A DNA stretch of 64,000 bases, taken from assembly GCF_007666205.1 (NCBI RefSeq), contig NZ_VDOR01000001.1:62001-126000 (forward strand), written 5' to 3'. The DNA is from Kocuria palustris. GTDB lineage: Bacteria > Actinomycetota > Actinomycetes > Actinomycetales > Micrococcaceae. The notes beneath the pieces are model-generated. The model was not told where the DNA came from. It worked only from the letters and a program-made list of their open reading frames with translations, and did not search any database. Positions 57,427-64,000 of this stretch are shown here, one piece after another (the first letter of the stretch is position 1; each line of letters opens with the position of its first letter). The position numbers were made by a program, and so were the translations under genes.

Positions 57427-57486
57427 GCACCCCGAGGGGCCGGGGCTCCCCGACCGGCGGCCCGGGCCGATGACCGGGGCTGCCGG

Positions 57487-58425
57487 TCAGGACTCCGAGG
57501 AGGCGCCGGCGGCCTCGTACTCCTCCTCGGTCATCGGGGTGAAGCTCCAGGCGCCGTCGGCCTCGACGGTGATGATGTACTCGCCCTCCTCGATCTCCAT
57601 GCCGCCGGTGATGGCGCCGATCTCGTTGAACACGTACTGCGAGCCGGAGCCGTCGTCGACCGGGGACTCGCCGTGGACGATGAAGTTCGACTCGCCGTCG
57701 TGCTCGACGCCCATGTACGCGTCCTCCTCCGAGTTCCAGCGGAAGACCCCCGGGCCCTCGGCCTCGACGGTGTCGCCCGCGCCGGCCTCCGGCATGGCAT
57801 CGAGGTCGTAGAAGCTGATCGTGTAGGTCTCCCCCTCGCCGGCTTGCATGTCCCACTCGGAGGTGCTGGAGGCCAGTCCGCCGCTGGAGCCGTAGGGGTC
57901 CAGCAGGAACGTGGCGGTCTCGCCCGAGTCCGCCCCGGGCAGCGCCTGGCCCTTGTCGGCCTCGCCGTAGATGTAGGTGTGCTCCTTGTCGGAGGTGTTC
58001 TCGAAGACGACCACGAGCGGCTCGTCGTGCTCGGGGACCTCGACGGCGCCGCTGCCGTGACCTTGGACGACCTCGATCGGCTCGCCGTTCATGGCGCTCG
58101 CGTCGACGGTGTCGCCGGAGGCGGAGCCGGCCTGCTTCCCGCCCGTCGTCCCGCCCTTGGCGTCGGTGCTCGGCTCGTCGTCCGGCTCGGGTGTCGACTC
58201 CTCGGTCGAGTCCTCCGTCGGCTCCTCGGAGGGCTCCTGGGTCTCGGGGGCGGACGGCTCCTGCGTCGGCTCCGTCGTCTCCGTCGTCTCCGTGGCCTGC
58301 GTGGTCTCGGTGGGCTCGTCGGGGTCGGCAGCCCCCTGGGGGACGCAGGCGGTCAGGCCGAAGGCCGCGGTCACCGCCAGCATGCCGACGGTCAGCGGGG
58401 TGCGGAGAGTGCGGGTGGTGCTCAT
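57487..58425 (-). CDS. Lipoprotein with acidic Thr/Glu-rich linker, paralog B
   Basis: A 312-residue lipoprotein. Signal and lipobox: LTVGMLAVTAAFGLTAC (Cys ~27). A Thr/Glu/Pro linker (TETTQATETTETTEPTQEPS) leads to a beta-rich domain in two halves: EPIEVVQGHGSGAVEVPEHD, LVVVFENTSDKEHTYIYGEAD, TATFLLDPYGSSGGLASST, then VFRWNSEEDAYMGVEHDGES, NFIVHGES, YVFNEIGAITGGMEIEEG and EYIITVEADGAWSFTP. Closest relative is paralog C (most blocks match one to one). CAGGAGG precedes the ATG. A palindrome-rich regulatory zone lies upstream. Confidence 0.88.
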   Translation of the reverse strand: MSTTRTLRTPLTVGMLAVTAAFGLTACVPQGAADPDEPTETTQATETTETTEPTQEPSAPETQEPSEEPTEDSTEESTPEPDDEPSTDAKGGTTGGKQAGSASGDTVDASAMNGEPIEVVQGHGSGAVEVPEHDEPLVVVFENTSDKEHTYIYGEADKGQALPGADSGETATFLLDPYGSSGGLASSTSEWDMQAGEGETYTISFYDLDAMPEAGAGDTVEAEGPGVFRWNSEEDAYMGVEHDGESNFIVHGESPVDDGSGSQYVFNEIGAITGGMEIEEGEYIITVEADGAWSFTPMTEEEYEAAGASSES

Positions 58426-58510
58426 GACGACCTCCTGGGATCGTGTGCTGCGTGCTGCTCGGGTCGAGTGCTCGTCGGCCCTCTTCGTTCCGACACCAAT
58501 GAGTTAACCA

Positions 58511-58574
58511 TTGCAAATGTGCGTGTGCAAACCCAGAGGCCCCGGGGGGCGTCGTGTGACGAATATTTTCGTCA
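58511..58574. promoter_or_regulatory. Palindrome cluster upstream of lipoprotein B
   Basis: Two inverted repeats in an unusually AT-rich patch: TTGCA-N10-TGCAA (58511-58530), next to GAGTTAACC, and the 18-bp perfect palindrome TGACGAATATTTTCGTCA (58557-58574). They lie 86-150 bases before the lipoprotein ATG, where operators would be expected. The regulators are not known. Confidence 0.5.
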
Positions 58575-58607
58575 GCAAACCGTCTTCCTGTTGCCCCGGC
58601 ACGGCTG

Positions 58608-58641
58608 AGGGCCCCGTCCGCGCATCCGCGGACGGGGCCCT
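58608..58641 (-). terminator. Terminator of lipoprotein paralog C
   Basis: 15-bp perfect arms around CATC (58608-58622, 58627-58641; AGGGCCCCGTCCGCG), 49 bases after the paralog C stop in the leftward direction. Confidence 0.75.
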
Positions 58642-58689
58642 GCACTGCGGGTCCGCGCCCAGCCCCTCAGGCCGGCGCCCGACGCCCCG

Positions 58690-59613
58690 TCACTCCTCGA
58701 CCGGCTCGTAGTCCGACTCGTAGTCCTCCTCGCTGATGGGGCTGAAGCTCCACTTGCCGTCGGCGTTGACGGTGATGATGTACTCCCCGTCCTCGACCTC
58801 CAGGCCGCCGTCGATCTTGCCGATCTCGTTGAAGGCCAGCTGCGACGTGTTCCCCGTGTCCTCGGGGGATTCGCCCTCGACGATGAAGTTCGACTCGCCG
58901 TCGTGCTTGACCGCGAAGTAGCCGTCGTCCTCGAGATTGAGGCGGAACAGGCCGTAGCCCTCGGCCTCGGCGCCCTCCCCGTCGGCGACCGTCGGGATGG
59001 AGTCCATGGGGTAGAAGCTGATCTTGTAGGCCTCGCCCTCGTCGGCCTCCATGGTCCACTTCCGGGTCGTGGACTCGAGGCCTCCGCTGTAGCCGTACGG
59101 GTCGAGCAGGAAGGTCACCGTCTCGCCGGAATCGGCCCCCTCCAGGGACTGGCCGGGATCCGCGGTGCCGTAGATGTAGGAGAACTCCTCGTCCGACTTG
59201 TTCTCGAAGACCACGACGAGCGGCTCGTCGTGCTCGGGGACGTCGACGGTCCCGCCGCCCTCGCCCTCGACGACCTCGATCGGATCGCCCGACAGGGCGG
59301 TGGCATCGGCCATCCTGCCGCCGCCCGCCGGGGCCGCCCCGCCGGAGTCCTCCGAGGCATCGTCGGAGGACTCCTCGGAGGCCGACGAGGAGTCGTCGGA
59401 GGATGCCGAGGACTCGTCCGAGGACGACTCCTCCGCGGGCTGCTCCTCGGCCTGGGTCTCCTGCGGGGTCTCGGGCGCGGCGGCCTCCTCGTTCTGCCCC
59501 GAGCCCCCGGAGTCCTCCTCCACGGTCGGCACGCAGCCGACCAGGCCGAAGGTCGCGGTGACGGCCAGCAGGCCGACGGTCAGGGGGGTGCGGAGACGGC
59601 GATCCACGCTCAT
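58690..59613 (-). CDS. Lipoprotein with acidic Ser/Glu-rich linker, paralog C
   Basis: A 307-residue lipoprotein. LTVGLLAVTATFGLVGC is the signal with lipobox (Cys ~27), nearly the same as in paralog B. The linker is Ser/Glu/Asp-rich (EESSSDESSASSDDSSSASE). The C-terminal domain has the same ordered blocks as B: DPIEVVEGEGGGTVDVPEHD, VVVFENKSDEEFSYIYG, VTFLLDPYGYSGGLES, LFRLNLEDDGYFAVKHDGES, NFIVEGES, LAFNEIGKIDGGLEVEDG, EYIITVNADGKWSFSP. GAGGAG precedes ATG 59613. B and C look like a tandem duplication. Confidence 0.88.
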   Translation of the reverse strand: MSVDRRLRTPLTVGLLAVTATFGLVGCVPTVEEDSGGSGQNEEAAAPETPQETQAEEQPAEESSSDESSASSDDSSSASEESSDDASEDSGGAAPAGGGRMADATALSGDPIEVVEGEGGGTVDVPEHDEPLVVVFENKSDEEFSYIYGTADPGQSLEGADSGETVTFLLDPYGYSGGLESTTRKWTMEADEGEAYKISFYPMDSIPTVADGEGAEAEGYGLFRLNLEDDGYFAVKHDGESNFIVEGESPEDTGNTSQLAFNEIGKIDGGLEVEDGEYIITVNADGKWSFSPISEEDYESDYEPVEE

Positions 59614-59823
59614 GCGAAGCTCCTCGGGAAGCGGCGCCCGTCATCGGGCGGAGGGGGCGCGAGGACGTGATCGCCCTCGCGCTCGAGACCAGTCCAGGCA
59701 ACCATCCGGAGCCGCGCTGCAGATGTCGGCGCGGCAAGATTTCAATACATGACGCGGGATGGATATGCAGGAATGTCTTGAGATCCAGCCGGTCGCGGCG
59801 CGTGCCGCTCCGGCGCCCGGGCC

Positions 59824-59829
59824 TAGTCT
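59824..59829 (+). promoter_or_regulatory. Leaderless -10 box of the CitE-like gene
   Basis: TAGTCT-GGGCCC-ATG: six bases between box and start codon, no ribosome site. Confidence 0.55.
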
Positions 59830-59835
59830 GGGCCC

Positions 59836-60750
59836 ATGACGACGCGCACCGCCCTGCTCGCCACCGCCCGCACCGCGCTGTTCACGCCGTCGCTGCGGCC
59901 CGATCGGATCCTGAAGGCGACCGGCTCGGACGCCGACGTGGTGATCGCGGATCTCGAGGACGCCGTGCCGGCAGCGGACAAGGACGCAGCCCGGGAGCAT
60001 CTGATCGCTCTGCTCTCCGGGACCCATGATGCCGGCCGGCTCGGAGCACCCGTCGCCGTGCGGATCAACAGCCCCTCGACCGATGCGGGGCGCGCCGACC
60101 TGGAGGCGCTGCGCGCGATCGCCCGGCCGGACGGGGGGCGGGGCTCGGCACGGGCCGCAGCGGCGGCGGTCGGCGCCGGGGCACCGGTGGGCCCGCAGAC
60201 GCCCGATCTGCTGGATGCGGTCCTGATCCCCAAGCTCGACACGGCCGAGCAGCTCCGCGAGGTCCGCGACGGCCTCGGTCCCGGCATCGGGATCGTGGGC
60301 ACCGTAGAGTCCGCGGCCGGGCTCCTGGCGCTCGAGGAGGTCACCGCACAGGAGGGCATGGTGCGCCTGGCGGTCGGCGCTCTGGATCTGGCCTTCGACC
60401 TGGGCTGCTCGGCGGACTCGCGCACCATGGCCGCCGCGATGGCCCGGGTGGTCACGGCCTCGCGGGCCCGGGGCCTGGCCGGGCCGCTGGATTCGCCCAC
60501 GCCGCAGTTCCGCGAGCTCGACCCGGTCCGCGAGGACGCGCAGCGGGCCAGGGAGGACGGCTTCACCGGCAAGCTGTGCATCCATCCGGCGCAGATCCCC
60601 GTCGTCGCCCGGGCCTTCGCCCCCACGGAGGACGAGATCGCCTGGGCGCATTCGGTGGTCGACGCCGCGGACGGCGCCAGCGCCGTGGACGGGGCCATGG
60701 TCGATGCCCCCGTGATCGCCCGGGCCCGTCGCATCCTGGCCGGCGGCTGA
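59836..60750 (+). CDS. HpcH/HpaI aldolase, citrate lyase beta subunit-like (CitE)
   Basis: A 304-residue TIM-barrel enzyme of the CitE-like group. ALFTPSLRPDRILKA opens the family, VVIADLEDAVPAADKDAAR contains the metal/substrate acids, VAVRINSPST the active-site Arg, LDAVLIPKLDTAEQLREV, GIVGTVESAAGLLALEEV with the catalytic-site Glu, and LAVGALDLAFDLG. GFTGKLCIHPAQIPVVARAF is the conserved end. Members cleave or form citramalyl-, malyl- or beta-hydroxyacyl-CoA. No citrate lyase alpha or gamma gene is near, so a stand-alone acyl-CoA lyase is likely. Residues ~95-120 carry an Ala/Gly-rich insertion. Confidence 0.9.
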   Translation: MTTRTALLATARTALFTPSLRPDRILKATGSDADVVIADLEDAVPAADKDAAREHLIALLSGTHDAGRLGAPVAVRINSPSTDAGRADLEALRAIARPDGGRGSARAAAAAVGAGAPVGPQTPDLLDAVLIPKLDTAEQLREVRDGLGPGIGIVGTVESAAGLLALEEVTAQEGMVRLAVGALDLAFDLGCSADSRTMAAAMARVVTASRARGLAGPLDSPTPQFRELDPVREDAQRAREDGFTGKLCIHPAQIPVVARAFAPTEDEIAWAHSVVDAADGASAVDGAMVDAPVIARARRILAGG

Positions 60751-60842
60751 TCCGCCGCGGCGGCCTCCGGCGCGGCGGTCCGCGCTCCGGCGTCCCCGAC
60801 GCCCCGCCGGGTCCTGCCCCGGCCCGGCCCGGCCCGGAGCCC

Positions 60843-60848
60843 TACACT
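60843..60848 (+). promoter_or_regulatory. -10 box of the VOC gene
   Basis: TACACT, predicting a leader of about 40 bases that ends in GAGAGGAG before ATG 60896. Confidence 0.5.
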
Positions 60849-60895
60849 CCGAGCGGAGGCCCGGGATCAGCTCGGGCCCGCCGAGAGGAGATCGC

Positions 60896-61717
60896 ATGCC
60901 CGCGCAGCAGCTGAACCCCGTCCAGGGCGGGCCCATCTGGATCGATCTGACCACCCACGACCTCGACGGCGCCCGGTCCTTCTACTCCGAGCTCTTCGGC
61001 TGGAGCTTCCAGGACGGCGGCCCGGAGTTCGGGCACTACCACATGATCTCCCACGAGGGCCGAGCGATCGGCGGCGCGATGTCCTCGCTCATGACCCCCG
61101 ACGGGCCCGTCGAGCAGCCCCAGGCCCCGACGGCGTGGACGGTGTACCTGCGCACCGCGGATATCGCCGACAGCGTCTCCCGGGCCGAGGCGGACGGGGC
61201 CCGGGTCTCCTTCCCGCCCATGCCGGTGGCCGATCTGGGCATCATGACCGTGCTGAGCGATCCGGCCGGCGCCGCGGTGGGCCTGTGGCAGCCGGGGACC
61301 TTCGACGGGATCCAGGCAGCCGCCGCCCCGGGGCTGCCCTGCTGGTTCGAGTGCATGTCGATGGACTTCGAGGCCTCCGAGGCGTTCTACCGCGACGCGC
61401 TGGACTGGGACGTCGCGCGCATGGGCGCGGATGATCACGAGCAGTCCGAGGACGCCCCGTCGGGCATGCGCTACTCGACCCACGGCGCGGGCGAGGCCGC
61501 CGCGGCGGGGCTGTGCGAGGCGTCGTCGTTCCTCCCTGCCGGCACCCCGTCGTACTGGCGCGTCTACCTCGGCACCGACGACGTCGATGCGGCCCTCGCG
61601 ACGGCGACCCGACTGGGCGGGACCGTGCTGGACGGCCCCATGGACTCCCCCTACGGCCGCCTGGCCACCGTGGCCGACCCCCAGGGCGCGAGCTTCCAGC
61701 TCATCCAGGCGGTCTGA
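60896..61717 (+). CDS. VOC family protein with two glyoxalase-like domains
   Basis: A 273-residue protein with two VOC (vicinal oxygen chelate) repeats. Repeat 1: GGPIWIDLTTHDLDGARSFYSELFGWSF (parts: WIDLTTHDLD, FYSELFGW) to ~130, ending VGLWQPG. Repeat 2: PCWFECMSMDFEASEAFYRDALDW (~142-165) to the C-terminus, ending PQGASFQLIQA. These are typical of the PF00903 paired proteins (27 kDa glyoxalase-like) found alone in actinobacteria. GAGAGGAG precedes ATG 60896. Substrate unknown; detoxification or antibiotic binding are family options. Confidence 0.9.
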   Translation: MPAQQLNPVQGGPIWIDLTTHDLDGARSFYSELFGWSFQDGGPEFGHYHMISHEGRAIGGAMSSLMTPDGPVEQPQAPTAWTVYLRTADIADSVSRAEADGARVSFPPMPVADLGIMTVLSDPAGAAVGLWQPGTFDGIQAAAAPGLPCWFECMSMDFEASEAFYRDALDWDVARMGADDHEQSEDAPSGMRYSTHGAGEAAAAGLCEASSFLPAGTPSYWRVYLGTDDVDAALATATRLGGTVLDGPMDSPYGRLATVADPQGASFQLIQAV

Positions 61718-61907
61718 GCCCGGGCCGGGGCCGGTAGACCCCCGGGGCTTCCGGGCACCGCGGTTGATGCGGGTCAAGGCCGCGGGGGCGTCCCCGGGTC
61801 ACAGTGGACGGTGACCCACGACGGCACCCGCCGTCCGCGCGCGACGTCGCCGCATCCTCCGGCGCGCTGCGTGCCGGTCTGCCGACCGACCCGGAAACGG
61901 AGCATCC

Positions 61908-62255
61908 ATGGAGCCGCTGAACCGCATCGTCGACGAGCTGCTCGAGGCGGCGCGCGCCGAGGAGCACGGCCGCGCCGCGCGTCTGCTCGTGCACGACGGC
62001 CCGCTGCGCCAGACCCTCGTGGCCCTGAGATCCGGGGCCGTGCTGGCCGATCACAACTCCCCGCCCGCCGCGAGCATGCAGGTCCTGCGCGGGCGCGTGC
62101 ACGTGACGGCCCAGGAGCACGACGAGCTCTCCGAGGGCGAGATCGCCGCCCTCACCCACCACCGCCACGGGGTGGAGGCGCAGGAGGACTCCGCGTTCCT
62201 GCTGACCACCGTCACCGGCGTGCCCGGGATGGACAGTCACGCCGACGGGGACTGA
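61908..62255 (+). CDS. Cupin domain protein
   Basis: A 115-residue single-domain cupin. GPLRQTLVALRSGAVLADHNSP holds motif 1 with its His (parts: ALRSGAVLADHNSP), and MQVLRGRVHVTAQEHDELSEGEIAALTHHRHGVEAQEDS contains the turn and motif 2 with HHRHGVEA (about residues 82-89). Such small proteins bind a metal ion. The ATG at 61908 has GGAG seven bases ahead. It is monocistronic and convergent with the thioesterase gene. Confidence 0.88.
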   Translation: MEPLNRIVDELLEAARAEEHGRAARLLVHDGPLRQTLVALRSGAVLADHNSPPAASMQVLRGRVHVTAQEHDELSEGEIAALTHHRHGVEAQEDSAFLLTTVTGVPGMDSHADGD

Positions 62256-62273
62256 GGCGGCCCGCCTGCCGGC

Positions 62274-63140
62274 CTAGCTCCGGGCCCAGACGATCTCGCT
62301 CGAACCCAGGAGGCGGCCCTGGGGATCCCGCACCCGGGACTGGGTGATCGCGACCCGGCGACCGTCCTTGAGCACCTCGACGCCCACGTCCAGCGTCGGG
62401 CCGCCGACGGGCACGGGGCGGTGGTAGGTCGTCTCGATCGCCACGGCGCGCAGGGGCCGGGTCTGCTCCTGCGACTCCGCGCGGGCGGTCAGGACGCGGC
62501 TGCCTGCCATCTCGTGCAGGCGCATCTGGATCCCGCCGTGCAGGATCCGAGCGCTGTTCGCCGCCTCGACGCCAGGGACCACAGTGAAGCGGGTCTCGTC
62601 GTCGCCGGGAGCCAGGGGGAGGGCCTCGGCCCAGTCCGTCGGGGCGGGGACGTCGCCCCACGCCTCGGTGGGGGCCGAGGCGTCCATCGTGTAGCCGCCC
62701 GGGCCGTCGACGGCCATGAACCGGCCGAGCGCCTCGGCGACCGGGCGCCCGTCCTCGCCCACCAGCACGCCGCGAGCGACGATGCCCTCCGGCCGGGCGC
62801 TGAGCAGCTGGCCCGCACCGCGCAGCGTCTCACCCGGGAGGGCGGGGGCGAGCTGCTCGAGACGCAGCGACAGCGTGAGCATGGCCTCGCCCGCACCGAG
62901 TCCGTCGCGGATCCCCTGGGCGACGGCGATGTCGCAGGCCGCGCCCAGATGGCTCGCGACCGGTGCCTGCGGCATGCGCGACAGGACCGCGAACCGGCCG
63001 TCGTCCATGCGCAGCGCGCGAGTGCTCGAGAGAGCATCGCCAGGCTGGCGGGAGGCGAGCACGACGGTGGCGTCGTCAGCGGTGAAATCGTGCCCGATGG
63101 CCGCCAGGGCGGGCGAGGGCTGCAGCGGCTGGGAGGACAT
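62274..63140 (-). CDS. Double hot-dog acyl-CoA thioesterase-like protein
   Basis: A 288-residue protein with two hot-dog halves, as in the TesB/PaaI-like two-domain proteins. First half: SHLGAACDIAVAQGIRDGLGAGEAMLTLSLRLEQLAPAL (parts: HLGAACDIAVAQG, TLSLRLEQLAP), GIVARGVLVGEDGRPVAEALGRFM. Second half: ILHGGIQMRLHEMAGSRVL, AVAIETTYHRPVPVGGPTL, RVAITQSRVRDPQGRLLGSSEIVW. The gene has TAGGGT (63176-63181) and AGGAG ahead of ATG 63140. Likely hydrolyses or binds acyl-CoA; substrate unknown. Confidence 0.85.
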   Translation of the reverse strand: MSSQPLQPSPALAAIGHDFTADDATVVLASRQPGDALSSTRALRMDDGRFAVLSRMPQAPVASHLGAACDIAVAQGIRDGLGAGEAMLTLSLRLEQLAPALPGETLRGAGQLLSARPEGIVARGVLVGEDGRPVAEALGRFMAVDGPGGYTMDASAPTEAWGDVPAPTDWAEALPLAPGDDETRFTVVPGVEAANSARILHGGIQMRLHEMAGSRVLTARAESQEQTRPLRAVAIETTYHRPVPVGGPTLDVGVEVLKDGRRVAITQSRVRDPQGRLLGSSEIVWARS

Positions 63141-63175
63141 GGGCGATGCTCCTGAGATCGAGAGGGGACCCCTTC

Positions 63176-63181
63176 ACCCTA
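63176..63181 (-). promoter_or_regulatory. -10 box of the thioesterase gene
   Basis: TAGGGT on the minus strand in the 77-base gap after the MFS gene; predicted leader about 30 bases with AGGAG. Confidence 0.5.
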
Positions 63182-63217
63182 GGCCGTCCGCCGCGGCCGC
63201 AGGAGGGCCGTCCGCGC

Positions 63218-64000
63218 TCAGCTGCGGGCCGCGCGCTCGGCGCCCGAGATCGCCAGGACCGCGCAGGAGAGCCAGATCGCGCTCGCCGGCCCGAGCGGGG
63301 CGGCCACCGCGCCTGCGATCAGCGGCATCCCCACCTGCCCCAGGCGGTTGGCCATGAGCCGCACGGCCAGCGCCGATCCGCGCCAGCTCGCCGGCACGGC
63401 CGTGGTGATCATCGACATCGTCAGGGGCTGCCCGAGGCCCAGGAAGAATCCGCCGATCGCCAGGAGGACGGCGGCGAGCCACACATGCTCCATGACCAGC
63501 GGCGGGATGGCGAGGGCGCCGGCCGAGCCCAGCAGGCTCGCCGTGAGCAGGCCGGACCGGGAGAAGCGCACCACCAGCCGGGGCAGGACCACGCGCGAGA
63601 GGATCGAGGCCCCGCCGCGGATCGCCAGCAGCACGCCCACGACCACGGGCGCCACACCGGCCTGCTCGCCGACGAGCGGCAGGAAGGCGGTGAGGATGTC
63701 GAGCATGGCCAGCAGCCCCAGGGACGCCGCCATCTGCGGCGTCACCCCGGGCGTGCGCATGACGCTGAGGATCGAGGCCTTCGGGGCGCCGTCGTCGTCG
63801 CTCCTTCCCGGCCGCATGGCCCCGGAGCTCGAGCGCAGGACGACCGGCACCATGGCCGCGAGCGCGAGCCCCGCGCCGACCCACAGGGCGAGCTCGATCC
63901 GGGCCAGGCCGTCGGCGGACCCGGTGACGGCCTGCGAGCCCACGAGGGCCCCGCCCAGCAGCGGCCCGACCATCTGCCCGACGGAGTACGACGCCGTGAA
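63218..64000 (-). CDS. MFS transporter (C-terminal part; runs off the window)
   Basis: The 260 visible residues are the end of a major facilitator family exporter; the reading frame is still open at 64000 (FTASYSVGQMVGPLLGGALVG), so the start is outside. Seven helices are seen, with the central cytoplasmic loop RSDDDGAPKASILSVMRTPG. GQMVGPLLGGALVG is the motif C-like helix 5 of drug/proton antiporters. A drug or metabolite exporter is the likeliest role. The thioesterase gene follows on the same strand, 77 bases later. Confidence 0.85.
   Translation of the reverse strand, partial: FTASYSVGQMVGPLLGGALVGSQAVTGSADGLARIELALWVGAGLALAAMVPVVLRSSSGAMRPGRSDDDGAPKASILSVMRTPGVTPQMAASLGLLAMLDILTAFLPLVGEQAGVAPVVVGVLLAIRGGASILSRVVLPRLVVRFSRSGLLTASLLGSAGALAIPPLVMEHVWLAAVLLAIGGFFLGLGQPLTMSMITTAVPASWRGSALAVRLMANRLGQVGMPLIAGAVAAPLGPASAIWLSCAVLAISGAERAARS

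Noticed and set aside
59836-60750. Citrate lyase beta subunit (citE) of a citrate fermentation operon
   Set aside because: No citC, citD, citF or citX neighbours and a stand-alone leaderless promoter.
1-64000. CRISPR arrays, tRNA/rRNA genes, insertion sequences, prophage
   Set aside because: I found no regular direct repeats with spacers, no tRNA T-arm plus cloverleaf, no transposase or integrase motifs.

Overview
The window is about 64 kb of very GC-rich DNA with strong G/C third positions, GTG/TTG starts, TANNNT-type -10 boxes and many ATGA/GTGA stop-start overlaps. With mycothiol-era actinobacterial families (DUF664/DinB, two-domain universal stress protein, fused PutA, GlgC), it looks like a chromosomal segment of a high-GC actinobacterium. 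My best guess is Micrococcales, probably Micrococcaceae such as Kocuria or a relative; this is inference from gene content, not a database match. I saw no phage, insertion sequence, CRISPR array, tRNA or rRNA.

Layout. (1) 1-8209, all minus strand: an assimilatory sulfate operon read right to left: sulfite reductase, iron-sulfur APS reductase, the two ATP sulfurylase subunits CysD and CysN, a sulfonate/nitrate-type ABC importer (binding protein, ATPase, permease) and the start of a ferredoxin-NADP reductase. (2) 8294-15839: seven glycosyltransferase-type genes in two divergent, tightly overlapping operons fired from a 90-bp spacer whose single AT-rich core reads as a -10 box on both strands; one member is a WcbI-like protein. 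No priming transferase, flippase or polymerase lies with them. (3) 15828-25544: mostly housekeeping: GlgC, YchJ-like protein, purine permease, a SpeE-like / GNAT / thiamine-binding trio, Pta-AckA acetate pathway, and a phosphoribosyltransferase. (4) 25607-35199: an exopolysaccharide locus with flippase, WecG/TagA glycosyltransferase, a QW-repeat toroid protein, a GT4, an O-antigen-ligase/polymerase, a divergent Wzz-like protein and two tandem CapK/PaaK-like adenylate-forming enzymes. (5) 35326-43900: bifunctional PutA with a candidate 28-codon leader peptide overlapping its start, a pyruvyltransferase-glycosyltransferase fusion, and a GH15 glucosidase. (6) 44274-51298: small membrane proteins, DUF805 protein, universal stress protein, MATE exporter, a large disordered membrane protein and an S4 RNA-binding protein. 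(7) 51333-64000: a possible short transcript with a CRP-like operator, a SRPBCC protein, a BadF-type sugar kinase, three paralogous acidic lipoproteins, a CitE-like lyase, VOC, cupin and thioesterase proteins and a truncated MFS transporter.

Working together: region 1 moves sulfur from sulfate (and probably imported organosulfonates) to sulfide without a PAPS step. Regions 2, 4 and part of 5 would build and export cell-surface glycans, with GlgC and GH15 tying into alpha-glucan or trehalose metabolism. Strong paired hairpins delimit many transcription units. At least seven genes have a TANNNT box placed 6 or 7 bases before the start codon, the layout expected for leaderless mRNAs.
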